DNA of 64,000 nucleotides from Paludibacter sp. (GCA_019163375.1 JAFLKK010000019.1:211486-275485); one strand, 5' to 3'. Positions 25,498 to 34,429 are shown, counted from the first letter of the stretch. Numbers and translations: made by a program. Notes: generated by a model from the letters alone, not told the origin.

Positions 25498-26031
25498 ATG
25501 CTCGATTTCTATCGTATAATTAATGTTTATGACCCCATGTTCAGCCGTTTGTACAATCTGTACACAGCCTCATTCCCTCATCCTGAGCGCAGAAGCTGGG
25601 ATGGGTTGGTTCATGAATTAATATACGAAAAACGATTCTTTTCGAATGCGCTGTTGCAAGAGAATGAATTTGTTGGATTTCTGAATTATTGGAAATTTGA
25701 GCAGTTTTATTATATCGAGCACTTTGCTGTGTTGGAAAAAATGCGTGGAAAAAACATTGGGAGTGACGCTGTTGAAATGCTGAAGAAGCAGTCGAAGGTG
25801 CCTATCGTTTTTGAAGTGGAGTTGCCGGTTGATGAGGCTACACGCAATCGTGTACACTTTTATGAGCGTCTGGGTTTTACGCTTTTATTACAGGAATATG
25901 CACAGCCGGCCTACATCGACGATGAATTGCAGGTGCCGATGAAACTGATGTGTAACGATGAGCTTTTTGGGAATGAAAAATTTGAAGCGATAAAATCCAC
26001 TTTATATAGCGAGGTGTATGAGGTGCTCTAA
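25498..26031 (+). CDS. GNAT-family N-acetyltransferase
   Basis: A 177-residue acetyl-CoA-dependent acetyltransferase of unknown substrate. The GNAT core is visible as FYYIEHFAVLEKMRGKNIGS (motif A with the R/Q-x-x-G-x-G/S acetyl-CoA loop, here RGKNIGS), followed by VEMLKKQSKVPIVFEVELPV and HFYERLGF (motif B, RVHFYERLGFT). The longest frame starts at 25417, but the ATG at 25498 gives the natural N-terminus MLDFYRIINVYD and is preferred. It converges with the amidohydrolase gene, 19 bp between stops. Confidence 0.85.
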   Translation: MLDFYRIINVYDPMFSRLYNLYTASFPHPERRSWDGLVHELIYEKRFFSNALLQENEFVGFLNYWKFEQFYYIEHFAVLEKMRGKNIGSDAVEMLKKQSKVPIVFEVELPVDEATRNRVHFYERLGFTLLLQEYAQPAYIDDELQVPMKLMCNDELFGNEKFEAIKSTLYSEVYEVL

Positions 26032-26050
26032 CACGCCATTTCAACTGATT

Positions 26051-27235
26051 TTAGTCCCTCATAAATTTCCACGCCAGCCACGCCATTCCACCCGCTCCGG
26101 TTTCCAAAGCTTTTTCGTCAATCTGAAACGTAGAGCTATGAAGTCCACCCGTATGGGCATTGATTTCTCCTTTTACCCCAAAGCGATAAAATGAACTTGG
26201 ATATTTTTGAGTGAAGAACCCAAAATCTTCCGATGTCATGCGCATTTCCAAGGTGCGGATATTTTCTTCGCCAATCCAATCCACAGCAAACTCACGTGCT
26301 TTCGAAGTGACAGCCTCATCGTTCACCACGCACGGATAACCGTCCGGCATCTCAATTTCTGCCGTGCAACCATGTGCGGCGCAGGTTTCGGTAATAATTC
26401 TGCGCACATGATTTTTAGCTTCTTCCCGCCATGTTTCATCTACTGTACGCATGGTACCTGCTAGCGTTACTTCGTGCGGAATTACATTGGTAGCTCCGTC
26501 GGCTATCAGTTTTCCAAAAGTCAGTACCATTGGCGTAAGCGGATGACAAAGTCGGCTGCTCACTTGTTGCAACGAAACGATGCATTGCGAAGCTGCCAAT
26601 ACGGTGTCGTTTACCAAATGTGGTAAAGCGCCATGACCGCCTTTTCCGTGTATTTTTACATGTATTTCGTCGGCCGAAGCCATAATCATTCCCGGTCGAA
26701 AGCCCATTGTGCCGGTTGGATAATCTACCGAAACATGCTGTGCCAGTATCATTTCCGGTTCGATGTCAGCAAATAATCCATCTTCGAGCATAAGACGGGC
26801 ACCACCCGGTGCTTTTTCCTCTCCGGGTTGGAAAATGAGTAGTATCGTTCCTTCAAAATCATTTTTCAGTTCGTTCAGTATTTTGGCAGCACCCAGCAGG
26901 CAGGTGGTATGTGCATCGTGTCCGCAGGCATGCATTACGTTTTCAACGGTCGATTTACAGGCAATGTCCACAGCCTCACAAACCGGCAAGGCATCCATGT
27001 CGGCGCGCAATGCAATTATTTTCTTTGCCGGATTTTTCCCTTCAATCCGTCCCAAAATACCGTTTCCGCCAATTTCAGCCCGGTAAGATATGCCCATAGT
27101 GCTGAGCTCATGCTGGATAAATCGTGCGGTTTCAAATTCCTGGAACGATAGTTCGGGATGAGCGTGAAGATGATGATAGCAATCGGTGAAATACCGACTG
27201 TTTTGCGCGACGAGTTGTTGGATTACTGCTTTCAT
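26051..27235 (-). CDS. M20-family amidohydrolase (N-acyl-amino acid hydrolase)
   Basis: A cytosolic metallohydrolase of 394 residues in the IAA-amino-acid hydrolase/hippuricase branch of M20, which removes acyl groups from N-acyl amino acids. Metal ligands are visible in HACGHDAHTTCL (Cys and His), FQPGEEKAPGGAR (Glu-Glu), ILAQHVSVDYPTG (His) and, near the C-terminus, the TGGLHSSTF histidine. The dimerisation domain HVKIHGKGGHGALPHLVNDT is typical. The longest frame begins at 27265; the ATG at 27235 (MKAVIQQLVAQNSRYF) is chosen. It has a full promoter upstream. The natural substrate is unknown. Confidence 0.9.
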   Translation of the reverse strand: MKAVIQQLVAQNSRYFTDCYHHLHAHPELSFQEFETARFIQHELSTMGISYRAEIGGNGILGRIEGKNPAKKIIALRADMDALPVCEAVDIACKSTVENVMHACGHDAHTTCLLGAAKILNELKNDFEGTILLIFQPGEEKAPGGARLMLEDGLFADIEPEMILAQHVSVDYPTGTMGFRPGMIMASADEIHVKIHGKGGHGALPHLVNDTVLAASQCIVSLQQVSSRLCHPLTPMVLTFGKLIADGATNVIPHEVTLAGTMRTVDETWREEAKNHVRRIITETCAAHGCTAEIEMPDGYPCVVNDEAVTSKAREFAVDWIGEENIRTLEMRMTSEDFGFFTQKYPSSFYRFGVKGEINAHTGGLHSSTFQIDEKALETGAGGMAWLAWKFMRD

Positions 27236-27302
27236 AATTCTTGTGACCTTGAACATTAACGACATGAAGCTTGTTCAATTTTCGTGAGATGTTGTGTTTG
27301 TG

Positions 27303-27332
27303 CAAAGGTAGTTATTTTCAATTGGTCTCCAA
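27303..27332 (-). promoter_or_regulatory. Bacteroidota promoter (-33 and -7) for the amidohydrolase gene
   Basis: The minus strand carries TACCTTTG (27303-27310), a full -7 match, preceded by TTG at 27330-27332 with 19 bp between them, close to the usual spacing. Confidence 0.65.
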
Positions 27333-27474
27333 TGATTGATATTTGAGTTGTAATTTATGGCAGGTTTTTTGCTAGGTCTATCGCAACTTGCCAATAATGC
27401 CAAATTTAGGTACTGTTTAACGAAATTTAAGCAGATATTTCAGCTATTTCGGAGCGAGCAATCACTTTTTTTAA

Positions 27475-27482
27475 TACTTTTG
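27475..27482 (+). promoter_or_regulatory. Bacteroidota -7 promoter box for the DUF1573 pair
   Basis: TACTTTTG is a full match to TAnnTTTG, 60 bp before the first DUF1573 gene. Confidence 0.6.
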
Positions 27483-27542
27483 CATGTCTTATTGTAAAGA
27501 CATTTATTTATATTTAAATAATTCAATAAAAATTTTAGTCGT

Positions 27543-27923
27543 ATGAAGAAGTTAAGTTTTCTAATTGTTTGTATAGTGCTTTCTCTCACTGCTGTAATGG
27601 CTCAAAAAGCAGTTGCGAATTTTGAAATAAAAGAACATGATTTTGGTAAAATCAAAGAAGCAGATGGTAATGTTACCTATAAGTTCGAATTTGTAAATAA
27701 AGGGAATGCACCTCTTGTAATTAACAGAGTACAGGCAACTTGTGGTTGTACTACTCCAACATGGACTAAAGAGCCTATCGAAGCAGGCAAAAAGGGATCT
27801 ATTACCGTTACGTATGCTGCTCCGGGTCGTCCGGGTGCTTTCACCAAAACCATTACCGTTTATAGTAACGCTGCTGATGAACAAACCTTGTTGGTAATAA
27901 AAGGAGAGGTTATTCCAAAATAA
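27543..27923 (+). CDS. DUF1573 exported protein, single domain
   Basis: A 126-residue exported protein: a signal peptide (MKKLSFLIVCIVLSLTAVMA) then one immunoglobulin-like DUF1573 domain with the signature HDFGKIKEADGNVTYKFEFV and the conserved VQATCGCTTPTWTKEPI, followed by PGRPGAFTKTITVYSNA. DUF1573 proteins are abundant secreted/periplasmic proteins in Bacteroidota with no established function. It is nearly identical in pattern to the N-terminal 125 residues of the next gene, 68 bp downstream, so the two are a tandem duplication in which this copy has only the first domain. Confidence 0.88.
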   Translation: MKKLSFLIVCIVLSLTAVMAQKAVANFEIKEHDFGKIKEADGNVTYKFEFVNKGNAPLVINRVQATCGCTTPTWTKEPIEAGKKGSITVTYAAPGRPGAFTKTITVYSNAADEQTLLVIKGEVIPK

Positions 27924-27991
27924 TTCTGGTTGAGAATAATGGATTATTTCGACTGAATAGGAATATCTGATTTTTATTTAAAACATTTTGT

Positions 27992-29077
27992 ATGAAGAAA
28001 TATAGTTATCTGCTCATTTGTTTGTTGTTGAGTGTTTCTGCAATGGCTCAAAAAGCTGTTTTGAATTTTGATGTAAAAGAGCACGATTTCGGCAAGATAA
28101 ACGAAGAGGTCGGTAAGATTACGTATGAGTTTGAATTTGTAAACAAGGGTACCTCGCCTTTAGTGGTAAACAGGGTGCAGGCCTCGTGCGGATGTACAAC
28201 TCCTGTATGGACTAAAGAGCCGATTGAGCCGGGGAAAAGAGGATCTATTACAGTAACTTATTCTACTACGGGACGCCCGGGCGCATTTGCCAAAAGTATT
28301 ATAGTGTACAGTAATGCTATTGACGAACAAATGATGTTGCTTATAAAAGGTGACGTTATTCCAAAACAAAATGCCGACAGGGCTTCCTATTATCCCGTAA
28401 ATCTGGGTGGGTTGATGTCTAAAGCTAAGTTTATTCAGATGAATAATATCGTCAAAGGCGATAAGCAGACCCGGGTGCTGGAAGTTCAAAACTCCGGTAA
28501 AGTGAGCGTGAAACCTACTTTCGAGGGGCTTCCATTATATGTTACAGCTACTGTTTCGCCTGAAACATTGAAACCAAATGAAGAAGGTAAGATTACTTTT
28601 ACGCTAAACTCGAAGAATGCTACCTCTTGGGGACCAACGTCGGATGAGTTCTACGTGGTTTTGAATGGAAAAAGACAGTTCTCAGAAGATTTCAAATTGA
28701 CTCTTGTGAGTAATTTTGTTGAAGATTTCAATAGAATGACCTTGGATCAAAAACGAAAGGCTCCTATTTTGGATTTACCCGTAAGAGCCCTGAATTTTGG
28801 AACATTAAAGGCCGGCTCAAAACGGGTAGGCAAATTCAAAATAAGCAATCGCGGTCAAAACCCATTAGAAATACGACGCGTTATCAATAATAACAAGGAA
28901 ATTGTGAGCCGTCAACAGCAATTGACAGTGGGAAGTGGTAAATCGGCTGATATTGTGCTGAATCTGAATGCAAAAAATCTGTCGGAAGGAGAATATAAAA
29001 AATCGATAATGATACAAACGAATGATCCGGATAATAGCTTTATGATTTTAGTATTAAGCTGGACCGTGTTGAAGTAA
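27992..29077 (+). CDS. DUF1573 exported protein, three-domain
   Basis: A 361-residue exported protein with a signal peptide (ends VSAMAQ) and three Ig-like repeats. The first DUF1573 domain (about 25-125) carries VQASCGCTTPVWTKEPIEPG. A middle domain (about 130-245) includes ATVSPETLKPNEEGKITFTL. The third (about 260-361) begins DLPVRALNFGTLKAGSKRVG. Its first domain matches the preceding single-domain paralogue closely. It ends before a terminator hairpin (29115-29150). The role is unknown; the conserved CGC motif suggests either a disulfide or metal site. Confidence 0.87.
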   Translation: MKKYSYLLICLLLSVSAMAQKAVLNFDVKEHDFGKINEEVGKITYEFEFVNKGTSPLVVNRVQASCGCTTPVWTKEPIEPGKRGSITVTYSTTGRPGAFAKSIIVYSNAIDEQMMLLIKGDVIPKQNADRASYYPVNLGGLMSKAKFIQMNNIVKGDKQTRVLEVQNSGKVSVKPTFEGLPLYVTATVSPETLKPNEEGKITFTLNSKNATSWGPTSDEFYVVLNGKRQFSEDFKLTLVSNFVEDFNRMTLDQKRKAPILDLPVRALNFGTLKAGSKRVGKFKISNRGQNPLEIRRVINNNKEIVSRQQQLTVGSGKSADIVLNLNAKNLSEGEYKKSIMIQTNDPDNSFMILVLSWTVLK

Positions 29078-29114
29078 TAATTAATTTTGACTCAATACAA
29101 TAGAATTTTTAATG

Positions 29115-29150
29115 AAAGCCAAGATTTTTGTAAAATAAATTCTTGGCTTT
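29115..29150 (+). terminator. Terminator after the DUF1573 pair
   Basis: AAAGCCAAGA (29115-29124) pairs exactly with TCTTGGCTTT (29141-29150), followed by TGCTT. It separates the DUF1573 genes from meaB. Confidence 0.7.
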
Positions 29151-29181
29151 TGCTTATCCTGCAAATCAATTTCTTTAGAAT

Positions 29182-30291
29182 ATGCATCATACAAAAAATA
29201 TATATCACGAAAACGACCCTGCTTATAAGGGACTTGCTGTAAATCAAGGTGTAGAAGATGTTCCTACAGTCAATCCGTACCGTACAGCAAAGCGTCATCG
29301 TAAAAATTACACAGCTTCCGAATTTGTAGAAGGAATTCTGAAGGGTGATATTACAATGTTGAGTCAGGCGGTAACATTGGTGGAGAGCTCGCTGCCTGAG
29401 CACCAACTTATTGCTCAGGAGGTTATTGAGAAATGTCTGCCTCATGCCGGAAAAGCGGTGAGGTTAGGGATTACAGGTGTTCCGGGAGCCGGAAAGAGTA
29501 CCTTTATCGAAGCACTCGGAATGCATCTTATACGTGGCGGACACAAGCTGGCAGTACTTGCCATTGATCCCAGTAGTGAACGTTCAAAAGGAAGTATTCT
29601 AGGGGATAAAACGCGTATGGAAGACCTTTCGGTAGCTAAAAATGCATTTATCCGACCTTCGCCATCGTCAGGTTCATTAGGTGGTGTGGCGCGTAAAACT
29701 CGTGAAAGCATTGTGTTGTGCGAAGCTGCCGGTTTTGATACGATATTTGTTGAAACAGTGGGGGTGGGGCAGTCGGAAACTGCAGTGCATTCTATGGTGG
29801 ATTTCTTTTTGCTGATACAACTAACCGGAGCGGGTGATGAATTACAGGGTATCAAACGTGGTATTATGGAAATGGCCGATGGTATTGCCATTAATAAATG
29901 CGATGGCGCTAATATTGACAGGGCAAAAGTTGCCAAAGCTCAATATCAGAATGCGCTCCATCTCTTTCCTCCTCACGAATCGGGTTGGTCGCCGGAGGCA
30001 ATTACTTGTTCGTCGGTAGAGAAAAATGGTATTCCGGAAGTCTGGGATATGGTAGAGCGTTACGTTCAATACGTGAAAGCCAATCATTTTTTTGAACAAA
30101 AGCGTAACTCGCAATCAAAATATTGGATGTACGAAACGATTAATGAGCAATTGAAAGCTCATTTTTATCAGAATGAAGAAATAAAACAGTTGTTGGAGCT
30201 TAGTGAAAAACAAGTTCTTTCGAATGAATTAAGTTCATTTATAGCTGCTAAGAAAATGCTCGACAATTATTTTGGAGAGAAGCCTGAATAA
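29182..30291 (+). CDS. meaB: Methylmalonyl-CoA mutase-associated GTPase MeaB
   Basis: MeaB is a G3E-class P-loop GTPase that loads and protects adenosylcobalamin on methylmalonyl-CoA mutase. The protein has 369 residues. Walker A is GITGVPGAGKSTFIEALG, followed by AVLAIDPSSERSKGSILGDK (the base-specific and switch region), the G3 segment FVETVGVGQSE, and the G4 motif NKCDG. The C-terminal helical part is the dimerisation arm. No mutase subunit genes lie in this window. The presence of MeaB suggests the succinate-propionate route, common in Bacteroidales. Confidence 0.94.
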   Translation: MHHTKNIYHENDPAYKGLAVNQGVEDVPTVNPYRTAKRHRKNYTASEFVEGILKGDITMLSQAVTLVESSLPEHQLIAQEVIEKCLPHAGKAVRLGITGVPGAGKSTFIEALGMHLIRGGHKLAVLAIDPSSERSKGSILGDKTRMEDLSVAKNAFIRPSPSSGSLGGVARKTRESIVLCEAAGFDTIFVETVGVGQSETAVHSMVDFFLLIQLTGAGDELQGIKRGIMEMADGIAINKCDGANIDRAKVAKAQYQNALHLFPPHESGWSPEAITCSSVEKNGIPEVWDMVERYVQYVKANHFFEQKRNSQSKYWMYETINEQLKAHFYQNEEIKQLLELSEKQVLSNELSSFIAAKKMLDNYFGEKPE

Positions 30292-30356
30292 TCACAAGTT
30301 TACTGAATGTACCTTGATCTATTTATCATCACATTAGCCAATCACCCCCAAACGAA

Positions 30357-31067
30357 ATGGAATTAAATGTAATTTATCATCAATCATGTCTCGAAGGATT
30401 GAAACAATTGCCGGATGCATGTGTTGATTTGATTTTTACTGATCCGCCTTATTATCAGTACCGTGCGCAGAATGTGCTGGGACTGAAAAATCACAAGGAT
30501 GTGGTTACTGAATTCGATTTTGATGGTTTTACTTCCGAAGAGGAGTATTTGAAGTTTTTGGAGAGTGTATTGGTGGAATGTTTTAGGGTCTGCAAGCCGG
30601 GTGCAAGCGGTTACTTATGGTGTGGCGACGATTTTGTTTCTTATCTAAACAGAATGGTGGAACGCGTAGGCTTTCAGTTTCGGAAGGTTATCCACTGGCA
30701 TAAGATCAATCCGTTTCCGGCCATTCATACTCGTAAAATGTATGCGAACAGCATGGAGTTGATGATTCATTTTGCAAAAGGGAAACCCAATGCATGGAAT
30801 CATAAGCCTGTGAATGAGATGCATAATTTTATTCAAACGCCCCTTTGCATGGGCAAGGAACGCACCAAGCATAAAACTCAAAAACCTCTGAGAGTGTGCC
30901 TGCCTTTTATCGAAATTAGCAGCAATGAAGGCGATGTAGTGCTCGATCCGTTTATGGGCTCCGGAAGTACAGCGGTAGCCTCAAAAATGCTTAAGCGAAA
31001 CTTTATTGGCTTTGAACTGAGCGAAGAATTTGTAAAAATAGCGAATAAGAGGCTGGAAGCATTGTAA
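30357..31067 (+). CDS. Orphan DNA methyltransferase (N6-adenine/N4-cytosine, beta type)
   Basis: A 236-residue site-specific DNA methyltransferase. The catalytic motif IV is TDPPYYQYRA (DPPY, near residue 30) and the S-adenosylmethionine motif I is LDPFMGSGSTAVASKMLKRN at the C-terminal side. The order IV-then-I marks the beta class. The stretch between them (about 60-170) should hold the target-recognition region. No restriction endonuclease gene is adjacent, so it is an orphan enzyme. It might be regulatory, phage-derived or protective. The recognition site cannot be told from sequence. The gene lies 65 bp after meaB and is followed by a strong bidirectional terminator. Confidence 0.88.
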   Translation: MELNVIYHQSCLEGLKQLPDACVDLIFTDPPYYQYRAQNVLGLKNHKDVVTEFDFDGFTSEEEYLKFLESVLVECFRVCKPGASGYLWCGDDFVSYLNRMVERVGFQFRKVIHWHKINPFPAIHTRKMYANSMELMIHFAKGKPNAWNHKPVNEMHNFIQTPLCMGKERTKHKTQKPLRVCLPFIEISSNEGDVVLDPFMGSGSTAVASKMLKRNFIGFELSEEFVKIANKRLEAL

Positions 31068-31083
31068 GTCAAATAAATAATAC

Positions 31084-31119
31084 AAAAAGGACCGGGCTAA
31101 TTAAAGTTCGGTCCTTTTT
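31084..31119. terminator. Bidirectional terminator between the methyltransferase and fabH
   Basis: AAAAAGGACCG (31084-31094) pairs exactly with CGGTCCTTTTT (31109-31119). The A-run and T-run make it functional for both convergent genes. Confidence 0.88.
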
Positions 31120-31162
31120 TGTATAAATAGTTGCTAATGGTTGACTAAAACAGCTGACTGGA

Positions 31163-32152
31163 TTAATATCCCCATTTCAAATAAATTGCTCCCCAGGTAA
31201 AACCTGCACCAAAAGCAGTGAGGATAATATTATCGCCTTTCTTGAAATTTTTCTCAGCTTCCCAAATTCCCAGTGGAATACTTGCGGCTGAGGTGTTTCC
31301 AAAGCGTTCGATATTGATAATTACTTTCTCGTATTCAACTCCGGTACGTTGTACAACGGCGTCGATAATACGCAAGTTAGCTTGATGAGGCACCAACCAC
31401 GAAATATCGTCTTTCGTCAGATTGTTCTTTTCCATGATGTCAGCCGAAACTTCAGCCATATTTGTAACAGCGTATTTGTATACGTTTGTTCCTTCCTGGT
31501 AGGTATAATGAAGACGTTTATCAATGGTTTCCTGTGTAGAAGGCATTGCCGATCCACCTGCTTTGATGTGTAAGTGCTTCATTCCTACACCGTCGGTGAA
31601 AATCAATGAATCCATAACACCCAATTCTTCGGTGGTAGGTTCAACCAATACTACTGCAGCACCATCACCAAAAAGAGGAGCGGTGGTACGATCGGTATAA
31701 TCGGTTATTGCCGACATTTTTTCGGCCCCCAATACCAATACTTTTTTGTATTTGCCCGATTCGATAAAGCTGGCTGCGGTACTAAGTGAAACGATAAATC
31801 CGGAACACGCGGCTTGTAAATCAAACGCCAATGCATTTTTGATGCCTACTTTTTCGGCAGCCATCGAAGCACATGAAGGATAAATATGGTCGGGTGTGGT
31901 AGTTCCACAAATTACTAAATCAATTTCTTCCGGTTTAGTGCCTGTTTTAGCAAACAAATCTTCAATAGCCTTAGCAGCTAAATAAGATGTTCCCAGGTTT
32001 TCGCCCTTCAAAATACGACGCTCTTTAATACCAACTCGTGAGGTAATCCACTCGTCGTTAGTATCCATCATGGTACTGAGTTCTTGATTATTTAATACAT
32101 AATCAGGTACATATCCTCCAACACCTGTAATAACTGCGCGAATTTTAGACAT
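31163..32152 (-). CDS. fabH: Beta-ketoacyl-ACP synthase III
   Basis: FabH condenses acetyl-CoA (or a branched acyl-CoA) with malonyl-ACP to start fatty-acid synthesis. The protein has 329 residues from the ATG at 32152 ([20 protein letters not shown]). The catalytic triad is visible: Cys116 in QAACSGF, His in VPHQANLRI and Asn in FGNTSAAS. The longest frame starts 9 bp earlier. It follows rpmF and DUF177 on the same strand, a cluster conserved in many bacteria that links the ribosomal protein L32 with lipid synthesis. A hairpin between rpmF and fabH (32179-32211) may reduce read-through. Confidence 0.95.
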   Translation of the reverse strand: MSKIRAVITGVGGYVPDYVLNNQELSTMMDTNDEWITSRVGIKERRILKGENLGTSYLAAKAIEDLFAKTGTKPEEIDLVICGTTTPDHIYPSCASMAAEKVGIKNALAFDLQAACSGFIVSLSTAASFIESGKYKKVLVLGAEKMSAITDYTDRTTAPLFGDGAAVVLVEPTTEELGVMDSLIFTDGVGMKHLHIKAGGSAMPSTQETIDKRLHYTYQEGTNVYKYAVTNMAEVSADIMEKNNLTKDDISWLVPHQANLRIIDAVVQRTGVEYEKVIINIERFGNTSAASIPLGIWEAEKNFKKGDNIILTAFGAGFTWGAIYLKWGY

Positions 32153-32178
32153 AAATTGCAATATTAAGTACTTAAAAA

Positions 32179-32211
32179 TTGAGCCCTAAAGCATTTGTAC
32201 TTAGGGCTCAA
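32179..32211 (-). terminator. Hairpin between rpmF and fabH (terminator or attenuator)
   Basis: TTGAGCCCTAA (32179-32189) pairs with TTAGGGCTCAA (32201-32211). On the minus strand it is followed by TTTTTAAG. It lies after rpmF and before fabH, so it may act as a partial terminator inside the operon. Confidence 0.65.
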
Positions 32212-32249
32212 CAATTTATTTATTATTTAAAGTAAATGGATTACCGGTA

Positions 32250-32435
32250 TTAAGCGGTAGCCATTTTCTCGATAGCTAATTTGCCTCTGTAGTATCCACA
32301 TTCTCCACAAACTGTGTGGTAGATGTGAGCTGCACCGCAATTAGAGCAATTTGCTAGTGTTTGAGGTATAGCTTTATAATGCGTTCTTCTCTTACGTGCT
32401 CTTTGTTTCGAAATTTTTCTCTTAGGATGTGCCAT
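32250..32435 (-). CDS. rpmF: 50S ribosomal protein L32
   Basis: A 61-residue basic ribosomal protein. The N-terminus MAHPKRKISKQRARKRRTHY is typical of L32. Two CxxC pairs, CSNCGAAHIYHTVCGECGYY, form a zinc ribbon, so this is the zinc-binding (C+) form. It lies 13 bp after DUF177 and upstream of fabH, the usual arrangement. Confidence 0.97.
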   Translation of the reverse strand: MAHPKRKISKQRARKRRTHYKAIPQTLANCSNCGAAHIYHTVCGECGYYRGKLAIEKMATA

Positions 32436-32448
32436 CTTAGTTGTTTAT

Positions 32449-33033
32449 TTAATTGTTTTCTTTTATGTTCTGCAAACCGTCCCATCTCGGGTCTATCTGT
32501 GTTTCGTTTACTGTAAAATCGTCGTCGTCATCAAAATCCAACACGCTGTTGTCGTCATCATCATCGTCATCATCACTTTTTTGACGGGTAATGTGTTTCT
32601 TAAGTTTTCCGACCATCATTTTATTACATTCGCCGGCTGCATGTACATGCTTCATTGGAATATTTAAAACGATAAATTCGTATAAGAACCAGGCAATGTT
32701 TATTGCTCCTTCCGATTCCGGTACGATAACTATTTCGTCTTCTTCGGAAAATGAATCTCCGAATTTGACAAGAAGTTTGTCTTTATAGTGAATGGCTTGT
32801 TCCATGTTGTCGAGACAACGGTCGCATGGAATAACAATAGTGCCATTAACGTCAAATTTCAGCTCGTAAGCATCCATCTTTTTTTGAATACTCACTTTGG
32901 CTTTTACATTTCCTATCTGTACTTCGGGACTGTCAATCTTTTTGAAATACGCATTATCCAAGTCGTATTCGACTACGCGAGTTTCATCGGTAAGATCCTT
33001 AAGTACTATATTGTATTGTTCGAATTTCGACAT
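32449..33033 (-). CDS. DUF177/YceD family protein (large-subunit rRNA accumulation)
   Basis: A 194-residue YceD-like protein, known in bacteria and plants for a role in 23S rRNA accumulation or ribosome assembly. The conserved core is visible in VIPCDRCLDNMEQAIHYKDK (the CxRCL motif) and the ALNIP-like NIAWFLYEFIVLNIPMKHVH. The later CNKMMVGKLKKHI and the C-terminal DPRWDGLQNI (PRW motif) are also typical. A run of aspartates (about residues 156-175) is a low-complexity insertion. It is the first gene of the DUF177-rpmF-fabH unit and has a full -7 box 26 bp upstream. Confidence 0.9.
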   Translation of the reverse strand: MSKFEQYNIVLKDLTDETRVVEYDLDNAYFKKIDSPEVQIGNVKAKVSIQKKMDAYELKFDVNGTIVIPCDRCLDNMEQAIHYKDKLLVKFGDSFSEEDEIVIVPESEGAINIAWFLYEFIVLNIPMKHVHAAGECNKMMVGKLKKHITRQKSDDDDDDDDNSVLDFDDDDDFTVNETQIDPRWDGLQNIKENN

Positions 33034-33058
33034 TATTCACTTGACTTTTAAAACCGCG

Positions 33059-33066
33059 CAAAGGTA
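33059..33066 (-). promoter_or_regulatory. Bacteroidota -7 promoter box for DUF177-rpmF-fabH
   Basis: TACCTTTG on the minus strand is a full match to TAnnTTTG, 25 bp before the DUF177 start. Confidence 0.6.
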
Positions 33067-33198
33067 CGAAAATATGTTCTATTATTAAATAGTTTCTATT
33101 CTATTTTATCGAAATTAATTCTAAATCTTATGGAACCTACTGTATATAAGTGAATTAATGTTTGCTTTTCCTGCGAATTTGGTAATAAATTTTACTCG

Positions 33199-34368
33199 TT
33201 AGGAATTGTAATTCTGCTTTAAAACGATACGAAACACGGTTCCAACATTCAAATCGGATTGTTTAACGAAAATTTTTCCACCATGATACTCTTCGATGAT
33301 ACGTTTAGCAAGCGAAAGCCCTAATCCCCAACCTCTTTTCTTTGTTGTGAATCCGGGAGTAAATATTACTTTGAATTTGCGTTTCTCAATGCCTTTTCCC
33401 GTGTCTTTTACATCGATGATCAGCTCATCGTCTTCCGTATCTACAAAAATATCTATTTTCCCAATTCCATCCATGGCATCGATAGCATTTTTGCACAAAT
33501 TTTCAATTACCCATTCAAATAGCGGTACGTTTAATTTGATAAACAGATGTTCATCAGAAGAAAAGTGGCACGAAATGGTCACTTTTTGCGAAGAACGGTT
33601 GCTCATGTATTGTACGGCATTGAACAGAGTTTCGTTGATGCTTACCAATTGCAAGTCGGGCTTTGAACCTATTTTGGAGAATCGTTCGGCTATGATTCGG
33701 AGTCGGTTTACATCTTTCTCCATTTCTCCAATCAAATTGTCTTCTTTGTGCCGCATTTTTAGCAAATCTACCCATGCCAGAAGCGACGAAATGGGAGTGC
33801 CAAGCTGGTGAGCAGTTTCTTTGGATAGCCCCACCCAAACCTGATTTTGTTCCGCTTTTTTTGTTCCTGAGAATGCGAAAAATGCTACCAGTAAAAAAAT
33901 GACTATGACGGCGAACTGCACATATGGGAAATAATACAATTGCTTGAGAAACAATGAATCGTCGTAATATAAGTATTGAGTAGTGTCGTCTAATTTTAAT
34001 TCAATGCCCGGTCTTAAAGCTTTTAAACGCATAATCTCATTCAAATAGAACTCATAAACATGCGTTTTAGGTTCTACCATGTTGCGCGAGAAAAGCATGT
34101 TGTCGTTGGCATCGGCAATAATCATTGGAATGCTGGTGCTGTTTTCGATGATGGTGGTGATGAAATTGATGTCTGTTGTTTCATCTGCATTGAGCAATTG
34201 ACGGGTAGCTTCGGCCCAAAGAACTACTTTTTTCTGCTCCTCAGCCGCCAGCGATTTGGCCAGCTGATTGGTAAAAAGAGTGGACACAACTACAATGCCT
34301 ACAGCAACAACAATGAAAACCAGTTTTAATCGTTGTGAGATTTCATATAATTTATTGATATGTGGCAT
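33199..34368 (-). CDS. Membrane sensor histidine kinase, orphan
   Basis: A 389-residue two-component sensor. Two transmembrane helices (about 14-38 and 150-168) enclose a periplasmic sensor of about 110 residues. The cytoplasmic part has a dimerisation/phosphoacceptor box with His187 in KETAHQLGTPISSLLAWVDL, the N box NLCKNAIDAMDG, the G1 box DVKDTGKGIEK, and the G2 box WGLGLSLAKRIIEEYHGGKI. No response-regulator gene is adjacent on either strand, so its partner is elsewhere. The signal it senses is unknown. It has a -7 box upstream and is divergent from era. Confidence 0.9.
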   Translation of the reverse strand: MPHINKLYEISQRLKLVFIVVAVGIVVVSTLFTNQLAKSLAAEEQKKVVLWAEATRQLLNADETTDINFITTIIENSTSIPMIIADANDNMLFSRNMVEPKTHVYEFYLNEIMRLKALRPGIELKLDDTTQYLYYDDSLFLKQLYYFPYVQFAVIVIFLLVAFFAFSGTKKAEQNQVWVGLSKETAHQLGTPISSLLAWVDLLKMRHKEDNLIGEMEKDVNRLRIIAERFSKIGSKPDLQLVSINETLFNAVQYMSNRSSQKVTISCHFSSDEHLFIKLNVPLFEWVIENLCKNAIDAMDGIGKIDIFVDTEDDELIIDVKDTGKGIEKRKFKVIFTPGFTTKKRGWGLGLSLAKRIIEEYHGGKIFVKQSDLNVGTVFRIVLKQNYNS

Positions 34369-34421
34369 GTAATCAATTTTCAGTTATCTGAATAAATAGG
34401 TCCGGTTCGAATTTGAAACGT

Positions 34422-34429
34422 CAAATATA
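34422..34429 (-). promoter_or_regulatory. Bacteroidota -7 promoter box for the histidine kinase
   Basis: TATATTTG on the minus strand is a full match to TAnnTTTG, 54 bp before the start. Confidence 0.5.
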
